Assembly: GCA_003229095.1 (NCBI GenBank)
Contig: QIHS01000167.1
Span: 1 to 5,632, forward strand
Source: Woeseia sp.
GTDB taxonomy: Bacteria; Pseudomonadota; Gammaproteobacteria; Steroidobacterales; Woeseiaceae
Direction: 5' to 3'
Length of the DNA stretch: 5,632 nucleotides
Below the pieces are notes generated by a model. It ran no database searches and was not told where the DNA came from. It saw only the letters and a list, made by a program, of their open reading frames with translations. Position 1 is the stretch's first letter; the number at the start of each line of letters is the position of its first letter. The translations under genes and the position numbers were made by a program. Positions 1 through 4,042 of the stretch are shown here, one piece after another.

Positions 1-444
1 ACTTCCGGCACCGGACTGATGTATCACGTGTTCGAGAAATACGATCGATATGTGCAAGCAACACTTGGCCAAAGGAACAACGGTGTGCTGGTATCGATGG
101 TCGCCGGCAAAGCATTGGCGTATGCGCTCTTTAACCTTCAGGAACGCGGCAAACTGATGGCCAGCCATGGTGATGAGGTTTACGAAGGTATGATCGTCGG
201 CATCAACAGCCGTCAAAACGACCTGGTTGTCAATCCGACCAAAGCGAAACAACTCAACAACATTCGCGCTGCGGGTAATGACGAAAACATTGTGCTCACA
301 CCACCGCTTCGTTATTCCCTCGAGCAAGCACTCGAATTCATTGACGATGATGAATTGCTGGAAGTGACGCCGAACAGCATCCGCCTACGCAAGAAGCTGC
401 TTACAGAAGTTGAGCGGCGACGCGACGCGCGACTGCGCGCTTAG
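1..444 (+). CDS. typA: TypA/BipA translational GTPase, C-terminal part (5' end outside window)
   Basis: TypA (BipA) is a ribosome-binding GTPase of the EF-G family that helps 50S subunit assembly and growth under cold or other stress. Only the last 147 residues are present; the GTPase domain is off the left edge. The frame opens at base 1 with TSGTGLMYH, so the ATG at base 19 is internal, not a start. The visible part covers the end of the domain V-like fold and the TypA-specific C-terminal domain: GQRNNGVL, GKALAYALFNLQERGKL, HGDEVYEGMIVGI, NDLVVNPTKAKQLNNIRA, then LEQALEFIDDDELLEVTP and SIRLRKK, followed by a basic tail (ERRRDARLRA) and a TAG stop. These blocks match E. coli BipA closely and nothing looks damaged. 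It is the only + strand gene here and converges on galU, with 9 bp between stop codons and no separate terminator visible. Confidence 0.96.
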   Translation, partial: TSGTGLMYHVFEKYDRYVQATLGQRNNGVLVSMVAGKALAYALFNLQERGKLMASHGDEVYEGMIVGINSRQNDLVVNPTKAKQLNNIRAAGNDENIVLTPPLRYSLEQALEFIDDDELLEVTPNSIRLRKKLLTEVERRRDARLRA

Positions 445-453
445 CTCGCAGCA

Positions 454-1326
454 CTATTTGCTGACGATGTCTTTCAGGTAAGCCTGCAACGATTCACCAA
501 TCTCATCGTGAACCAGCCCGTAAGCCACCATTGCCTGTACATAGCCGAGTTTGCTTCCGCAATCGAAGCGCTCTCCACTAAACGGATAGGCATAGATATC
601 TGCGTCGTCCAACAGGTCGGATATCGCATCGGTAAGTTGGATCTCACCGCCGGCACCGCGGCCAGTATGTTTAAGTTTGTCGAATATCTCAGGCATCAGC
701 AGGTAACGACCGACGACGGCAAGGTTTGATGGCGCATCTTCGGGCCGCGGTTTTTCAACAATACGCGTCATTCGCTGGCCTTTATCCGAATTCGCGACCT
801 CAACGATGCCGTAGCTCGAGGTATTTTCATGTGGCACCTCTTCGACCGCCACGATGCTGCTGCCATGCGCTTGGAACTGCTCTGCCATTTGATTGAGGCA
901 GCCAGGCTCCCCGGCGATGAGATCGTCTGCAAGGTGCACAAAAAAGGGTTCGTTGCCCACTGCCGGCTGAGCGCACAACACGGCATGGCCCAACCCCAGC
1001 GGCACGCCCTGCCGGATATAACAACAGGACACACCGTCCGGGACAATTCCCCGGATCGTCTTCAGCAATTCCGTTTTGCCCGACTCATCCAGCGCTCTTT
1101 CAAGCTCCGGATCTGTGTCGAAATGATCCTCGATCGCTCGCTTCGACGCCCCGGTCACAAACACAAGCTTTGTGACACCGGCTGCAATCGCTTCCTCAAC
1201 CGCATATTGAATCAGCGGCTTGTCGACGATCGGCAGCATTTCCTTCGGGCTTGCTTTGGTTGCAGGCAGGAAACGGGTCCCACGCCCGGCAACGGGAAAA
1301 ACGGCGGCTCTGACAGGTTTCGACAA
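454..1326 (-). CDS. galU: UTP-glucose-1-phosphate uridylyltransferase (TTG start)
   Basis: GalU makes UDP-glucose and pyrophosphate from UTP and glucose-1-phosphate in the cytoplasm; UDP-glucose feeds LPS core, capsule and osmoprotectant glucan synthesis. The 290-residue product is a complete nucleotidyltransferase of normal length. It has the nucleotide-binding loop GRGTRFLPATKASPKEMLP at about residues 14-32, VDKPLIQY at 34-41, the GLGHAV segment at 111-116, the metal-site region LADDLI at 132-137, VEKP at 190-193 and GGEIQLTD at 226-233. The open frame reaches a TTG at 1347, giving 297 residues. I prefer the TTG at 1326: it gives MSKPVRAAVFPVAG, the usual GalU N-terminus, has a GGAG ribosome-binding site 7 nt upstream, and the likely promoter would start transcripts near 1350. 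Stop is TAG. It lies downstream of comEA, separated by a hairpin and a promoter candidate, so it is probably its own transcription unit. Confidence 0.95.
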   Translation of the reverse strand: MSKPVRAAVFPVAGRGTRFLPATKASPKEMLPIVDKPLIQYAVEEAIAAGVTKLVFVTGASKRAIEDHFDTDPELERALDESGKTELLKTIRGIVPDGVSCCYIRQGVPLGLGHAVLCAQPAVGNEPFFVHLADDLIAGEPGCLNQMAEQFQAHGSSIVAVEEVPHENTSSYGIVEVANSDKGQRMTRIVEKPRPEDAPSNLAVVGRYLLMPEIFDKLKHTGRGAGGEIQLTDAISDLLDDADIYAYPFSGERFDCGSKLGYVQAMVAYGLVHDEIGESLQAYLKDIVSK

Positions 1327-1333
1327 TATCTCG

Positions 1334-1337
1334 CTCC
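1334..1337 (-). promoter_or_regulatory. Ribosome-binding site of galU (GGAG)
   Basis: Read on the - strand, GGAG lies 7 nt before the TTG at 1326. No comparable site precedes the alternative TTG at 1347. This spacing is the main reason for choosing the shorter GalU. Confidence 0.7.
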
Positions 1338-1356
1338 GGCGATACAAAGAAGCCGC

Positions 1357-1384
1357 ATCATAGCGAAAATACGCCGCCAGTTAA
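1357..1384 (-). promoter_or_regulatory. Candidate sigma70-type promoter of galU
   Basis: On the - strand, TTAACT (1384-1379, 4 of 6 matches to the -35 consensus) is followed after 16 nt by TATGAT (1362-1357, 5 of 6 matches to the -10 consensus). Transcription would begin near 1350, leaving a leader of about 24 nt before the TTG at 1326. It would leave almost no leader for the TTG at 1347. The match is by eye only. Confidence 0.4.
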
Positions 1385-1385
1385 C

Positions 1386-1398
1386 ACGTCAAACGTCA
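1386..1398 (-). repeat. Tandem TGACGT direct repeat upstream of the galU promoter
   Basis: On the - strand the bases read TGACGT, one T, TGACGT: two exact hexamers with a 7-bp period. The repeat ends 1 bp before the candidate -35 hexamer of galU, a place where an activator could bind. No known regulator site is recognised, and chance cannot be excluded. Confidence 0.35.
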
Positions 1399-1429
1399 CA
1401 ACACGGGTATTCGACGAACGAAATTCACG

Positions 1430-1457
1430 GGCTGCGCTGGCCAACTCCAGCGCAGCC
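1430..1457 (-). terminator. Perfect 11-bp hairpin after comEA, probable terminator
   Basis: GGCTGCGCTGG (1430-1440) and CCAGCGCAGCC (1447-1457) are exact reverse complements around a 6-nt loop. The hairpin starts 26 nt after the comEA stop codon. On the - strand it is followed by CGTGAATTTCG, which is not a clear T-tract. It is therefore a strong RNA hairpin but only a moderate intrinsic terminator; protecting the mRNA 3' end is another possible role. Confidence 0.5.
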
Positions 1458-1483
1458 GAATATTGCCGAACTGAGCAGCCGAT

Positions 1484-1768
1484 TCAGCGCGTGCGAGCAG
1501 CCGTCGCAACCAGAATGTTCTTCCTGTTGATCTCGACGGTGCGCTCGCCAATTCCTTTCACCTGCTTCAAGCCGTCCGCGTTCTTGAACGGCCCATTTGC
1601 CTTTCGATATTCGACAATTGCAATTGCTTTCGTAATGCCGACGCCCTTCAACTCTGCAGAAATCGTTTCCGCATCAGCTGTATTGACATTGACCGGACCC
1701 GCGTAGGCAGCGACTGCACCGGCAAGTGAAAGGATCGCAATAGCGATGATTTGCTTGATTATTAACAT
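1484..1768 (-). CDS. comEA: ComEA-like secreted helix-hairpin-helix DNA-binding protein
   Basis: This is a 94-residue exported protein. A signal peptide occupies residues 1-23: a hydrophobic core IIAIAILSLAGAVAA ends in AYA, with likely cleavage before GPVNVNTADAE. The VNVNTAD segment opening the mature part is typical of ComEA. Two helix-hairpin-helix motifs follow, LKGVGITKAIAIVEYR at about 40-55 and LKQVKGIGERTVEINRKNI at 67-85, with GVG and GIG hairpins that contact the DNA backbone. In competent Gram-negative bacteria such small ComEA proteins bind incoming DNA in the periplasm and ratchet it inward. No other competence gene is present here, so the role is inferred from the family. The ATG at 1768 is preferred over the GTG at 1807 because AGGAG lies 7 nt upstream and the signal peptide begins properly there. 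A non-competence HhH protein remains possible. Confidence 0.85.
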   Translation of the reverse strand: MLIIKQIIAIAILSLAGAVAAYAGPVNVNTADAETISAELKGVGITKAIAIVEYRKANGPFKNADGLKQVKGIGERTVEINRKNILVATAARTR

Positions 1769-1775
1769 TGGAAAT

Positions 1776-1780
1776 CTCCT
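1776..1780 (-). promoter_or_regulatory. Ribosome-binding site of comEA (AGGAG)
   Basis: On the - strand AGGAG lies 7 nt before the ATG at 1768. It fixes that start over the upstream in-frame GTG at 1807, which would place charged and aromatic residues ahead of the signal peptide. Confidence 0.75.
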
Positions 1781-1905
1781 GTTATTGAATGTCCATTGAA
1801 CGAACACAGGAGAGCTTAAGCTGAGTTAACGGTGCTCGCAGCCACAGAAAATAAGGAGTTTGTGCCGAAACAGTGTCAGTCACTCACCTGGCAACAGTTT
1901 CTTAA

Positions 1906-3111
1906 TCAGGAAGTATTCGAACTTCGTTGCAACAGGGAATCAAAACTGACGGCTGTAAACGGACGCTGAGTTTCCCAGTCACGGCAACTCGGGCACTGCC
2001 ACAAAAGGCGCTGGCTGGAAAATCCGCATTCCTTGCATTGGTAGCGCGGAATCGTTGCTGCCAGCTTGCTAAGCGCCGCCCGGACTTTCGTCAATGCACT
2101 TTGCCTGTCACCCCCGACCGATGCATTGACCGTTTGCAGGTCAACGAACTCTGTCAAGGTCGGCTCATTGAGCATGTATTCTTCAACACACTCGTCGATG
2201 ATCTTTATCCCACCAATATCGTTGACGATAGCGGTATAGGCAACGTCTGTTTTCATTGTCGGCGATTCACGCAACAGCGCCCGCAAAGATTTCTCAAGCT
2301 GCGCGGTCGTACCTTCGCTCTCGTGAATCCTGACCAGCGCAGGCAGGGCCTCGGTGATGAGATAGGTGTTCTCGTCAATAATTCGATGATAAAGCCGCAA
2401 CGCCGTTTTACTATCGCTGGTGTCCTGCGCAATTTGTGCACGGGTCAGCGCACCGCGTTGCGTTCTGGGACGACCGCTCTGCGCTTTCTTGACGAATGCC
2501 CGGGCTGCGGAGTAGTCCTTTTTGCTTACGGCTTGTTCGGCCAACTCACAGTAGTAATGCGCAATTTGCAGCGCCAGCGACTCACCGCTCAGAACTTCGA
2601 GCTTTTGACCTGCTTCAATTGCGCTTTGCCACTCACGTTCCTGTTCGTAAATTCGGCATAAACTCTCCAGCGCCTCAACCTGATACCTGGAACCTCTGGC
2701 CAGTTGAGTGAACAGGTTTTCTGCGCGATCCAGAAGCCCTGCACGCAGGTAATCCTTGGCCAGCGAATGCAGCGCCTGATCTTTCTGCTCCGCTGCAAGA
2801 TCAGGGCGCGCAATTATGTTCTGGTGAATTCGAATGGCACGGTCAACCTCTCCCCTGCGCCGAAACAAACTGCCGAGTGCAAAATGAGTTTCAATGGTTT
2901 TGTCGTCGACCCGCACCATTTTCAGGAAGTGCTCAAGCGCCTGGTCGGTCTGTTCGTTTAACAGAAAATTCAGGCCCTTCAGGTAATCGATATTGAGCGG
3001 AAGTGGGACATTGTCTTCGTCATCACGCTCGCCAAAGCGCCCTAAAGCCCAGCCTGCTGCGGCAAGCAGCAGAAAAAGCCCTGCAAGCAGGAATGTCGAC
3101 TCAGTCGGCAT
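1906..3111 (-). CDS. lapB: LPS assembly protein LapB (YciM), TPR and zinc-ribbon protein
   Basis: LapB is an inner-membrane protein facing the cytoplasm. It recruits the protease FtsH to degrade LpxC, setting the rate of lipid A synthesis. The 401-residue product (E. coli LapB is 389) has one N-terminal membrane helix at about residues 6-24 (LLAGLFLLLAAAGWALG). Then come tetratricopeptide repeats, recognisable from DYLKGLNFLLNEQTDQALEH and HFALGSLFRRRGEVDRAIRIHQ onward. The C-terminal rubredoxin-like metal site has cysteines at 359, 362, 373 and 376 (CKEC and CPSC). The RRRGEVDRAIRIHQ block matches E. coli LapB nearly exactly. The tail after the metal site is somewhat longer than in E. coli. 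The ATG lies inside the end of lapA with an 11-nt overlap and no clear ribosome-binding site, so translation is probably coupled to lapA. pyrF, which follows lapB in E. coli, is absent. The 137 nt up to comEA hold no gene and no clear terminator. Confidence 0.95.
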   Translation of the reverse strand: MPTESTFLLAGLFLLLAAAGWALGRFGERDDEDNVPLPLNIDYLKGLNFLLNEQTDQALEHFLKMVRVDDKTIETHFALGSLFRRRGEVDRAIRIHQNIIARPDLAAEQKDQALHSLAKDYLRAGLLDRAENLFTQLARGSRYQVEALESLCRIYEQEREWQSAIEAGQKLEVLSGESLALQIAHYYCELAEQAVSKKDYSAARAFVKKAQSGRPRTQRGALTRAQIAQDTSDSKTALRLYHRIIDENTYLITEALPALVRIHESEGTTAQLEKSLRALLRESPTMKTDVAYTAIVNDIGGIKIIDECVEEYMLNEPTLTEFVDLQTVNASVGGDRQSALTKVRAALSKLAATIPRYQCKECGFSSQRLLWQCPSCRDWETQRPFTAVSFDSLLQRSSNTS

Positions 3112-3397
3112 CGGTCAATGGCAGATTTCTTAGGCTGGATACCTCAGACTCTGTCCGTCTCAAGCTGCGACGTAACTGTCGCCTTTCGTTAATCAGTCGA
3201 AGAATAAAGATGCTGGTACAGAGCAAGCCAAATGCCCAGCCCATCACAAAGGTGAGCGAAAATGCGACTGGTTTTGATGCTGACACCAGGACGAAGCCCA
3301 GGTCGAGAGCGACGTTGTCGGGATTGTTGCTGGTGAACCAAAGCATCATCACGAAGATGAGTGCCATCAGAAATCCAATGCCTATTTTCTTAAGCAT
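3101..3397 (-). CDS. lapA: LPS assembly protein LapA (YciS family)
   Basis: LapA is a small inner-membrane partner of LapB in controlling lipopolysaccharide synthesis. The 98-residue product (E. coli about 102) has two membrane helices: residues about 5-20 (IGIGFLMALIFVMMLW) and 45-66 (FSLTFVMGWAFGLLCTSIFILR). Between them is TSNNPDNVALDLGFV, the hydrophilic segment with the NP..V pattern usual for the family. A charged, probably coiled cytoplasmic tail follows (INERRQLRRSLRRTESEV). The open frame extends upstream to 3508, but the ATG at 3397 has a GGAG 7 nt ahead and gives the normal MLKKIGIGF start. The TGA stop overlaps the start of lapB by 11 nt (ATGCCGACTGA), so the two form one operon. 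It probably has its own promoter, since a terminator separates it from ihfB. Confidence 0.93.
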   Translation of the reverse strand: MLKKIGIGFLMALIFVMMLWFTSNNPDNVALDLGFVLVSASKPVAFSLTFVMGWAFGLLCTSIFILRLINERRQLRRSLRRTESEVSSLRNLPLTDAD

Positions 3398-3404
3398 GCA
3401 TTTG

Positions 3405-3408
3405 CTCC
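3405..3408 (-). promoter_or_regulatory. Ribosome-binding site of lapA (GGAG)
   Basis: On the - strand GGAG lies 7 nt before the ATG at 3397. It decides the start against the longer open frame running to 3508, whose extra 37 residues do not resemble LapA. Confidence 0.7.
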
Positions 3409-3558
3409 AAGTCAACAACGTTCGGTTCGGCGCCCCGTTGACTCCGTTCCCTGTCAGGCCGCATAAACAATCCGTTTTCTTGCGCATTTCCCGCCGATAC
3501 GAAGTCACGATTTTCCGCGTGACCGACGGCTATTAAGTTATTCGTGGAATCGGACAGT

Positions 3559-3587
3559 AGTGTATGTCCTGTGGCGCAATTTGGTAA
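3559..3587 (-). promoter_or_regulatory. Weak candidate promoter for lapA-lapB in the ihfB-lapA gap
   Basis: The gap 3398-3690 holds no convincing gene. On the - strand it contains TTACCA (3587-3582), then 17 nt, then TACACT (3564-3559), each with 4 of 6 consensus matches and ideal spacing. It lies just downstream of the ihfB terminator. A short inverted repeat, GGACA-8 nt-TGTCC (3552-3569), overlaps the -10 hexamer. A transcript from here would have a leader of roughly 155 nt before lapA. No heat-shock sigma-32 promoter, as known for E. coli lapAB, could be recognised. Confidence 0.25.
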
Positions 3588-3609
3588 GCATCGCGTATCG
3601 TTACTGCAG

Positions 3610-3632
3610 AAAAAAAGGCCATTGAGACCTTT
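3610..3632 (-). terminator. Intrinsic terminator of the rpsA-ihfB unit
   Basis: On the - strand AAAGGTC (3632-3626) pairs with GGCCTTT (3620-3614) around the 5-nt loop TCAAT: seven pairs including one G-T wobble. The 3' arm runs into a tract of seven T (3616-3610). It lies about 60 nt after the ihfB stop codon, the expected place. On the + strand there is no T-tract, so it works in one direction only. It separates ihfB from lapA. Confidence 0.7.
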
Positions 3633-3690
3633 CATAAAAGAAAATATCCGCAATACCGAGCTCAAAAAGCTAAATCGAAGCGTTTTTCGA

Positions 3691-3978
3691 CTAGCTCTTA
3701 ATAGGCAACTCGCGACTACTGTTCACTCTGTCTCGCAGATCTTTGCCAGGCTTGAAATGCGGCACATATTTACCGGACAGGGCGACTGCTTCGCCGGTTT
3801 TTGGATTACGTCCGATGCGTGGCGGACGATAATGCAGCGAGAAGCTGCCAAAGCCACGGATTTCAATGCGTTTACCCTGCGCAAGGGCATCGCTCATCAG
3901 ATCCAGCAGGTGCTTGACCGCCAGCTCAACGTCTTTCGCCGGCAAATGTCTCTGCTTTCTGGCGACTGATTTTGTCAT
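3691..3978 (-). CDS. ihfB: Integration host factor beta subunit, shortened first helix
   Basis: IHF-beta pairs with IHF-alpha to form a sequence-specific nucleoid protein that bends DNA sharply in transcription, replication and recombination. The 95-residue product has RIEIRGFGSFSLHYR at 37-51, the arm-tip RNPKTG at 57-62 with the intercalating proline at 59 (E. coli Pro64), and GKYVPHFKPGKDLRDR at 69-84. E39 and R41 match the E. coli specificity residues E44 and R46. The odd part is the N-terminus: MTKS runs directly into VARKQRHLPAK, where E. coli has ELIERLATQQSHIPAK. Five residues of the first helix are missing, hidden by a tail 6 residues longer (SSRELPIKS). An in-frame TAA lies five codons before the ATG, so no longer N-terminus is possible in this frame. 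The gene follows rpsA after 59 nt, as in E. coli, and ends before a good terminator. No strong ribosome-binding site is visible. Confidence 0.93.
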   Translation of the reverse strand: MTKSVARKQRHLPAKDVELAVKHLLDLMSDALAQGKRIEIRGFGSFSLHYRPPRIGRNPKTGEAVALSGKYVPHFKPGKDLRDRVNSSRELPIKS

Positions 3979-4025
3979 AATGCGTATCGCTTATTGTTCT
4001 ACTTGTCCAATCGCATAAGCTACCG

Positions 4026-4042
4026 ATTATAAAGGAATTATA
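4026..4042 (-). promoter_or_regulatory. Tandem TATAAT boxes upstream of ihfB
   Basis: Two perfect -10 hexamers on the - strand (4042-4037 and 4031-4026) lie 11 bp apart between the rpsA stop codon and ihfB; the first overlaps that stop codon. No acceptable -35 hexamer sits 16-18 bp upstream of either, because that stretch is the GC-rich hairpin. ihfB in E. coli has its own promoter near the end of rpsA, so a similar role is plausible but unproven here. Confidence 0.25.

Noticed and set aside
427..440. Small hairpin GCGCG-ACTG-CGCGC at the end of typA as a terminator
   Set aside because: The stem has only 5 bp, lies within coding sequence and has no T-tract after it. CG-rich arginine/alanine codons explain it.
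829..1530. A 233-codon open frame on the + strand opposite galU and comEA
   Set aside because: It lies antisense across two well-recognised genes and their intergenic region. Its translation resembles no family and it has no ribosome-binding site of note.
1813..1822. Perfect palindrome AGCTTAAGCT upstream of comEA
   Set aside because: It is only 10 bp, has no loop and no clear promoter next to it. Such palindromes are expected by chance.
1927..2661. A 244-codon open frame on the + strand opposite lapB
   Set aside because: It is fully contained antisense to a conserved gene. The translation is compositionally odd and unrecognisable.
3571..3589. A tRNA D-arm-like stretch (GGCGCAATTTGGTAAGC) on the + strand
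   Set aside because: No T-arm GTTCGA-type sequence, anticodon stem or acceptor pairing surrounds it, so it is not a tRNA gene.
3390..3665. A 91-codon open frame on the - strand in the ihfB-lapA gap
   Set aside because: It begins at a TTG upstream of the intrinsic terminator, runs through that terminator, and overlaps the lapA start and its ribosome-binding site. The product shows no recognisable features.
4003..4033. A + strand promoter (TTGTCC then TATAAA) driving an antisense RNA
   Set aside because: Spacing is 19 bp and the -35 is weak. Transcripts would start at about the terminator hairpin itself, leaving no RNA to speak of.
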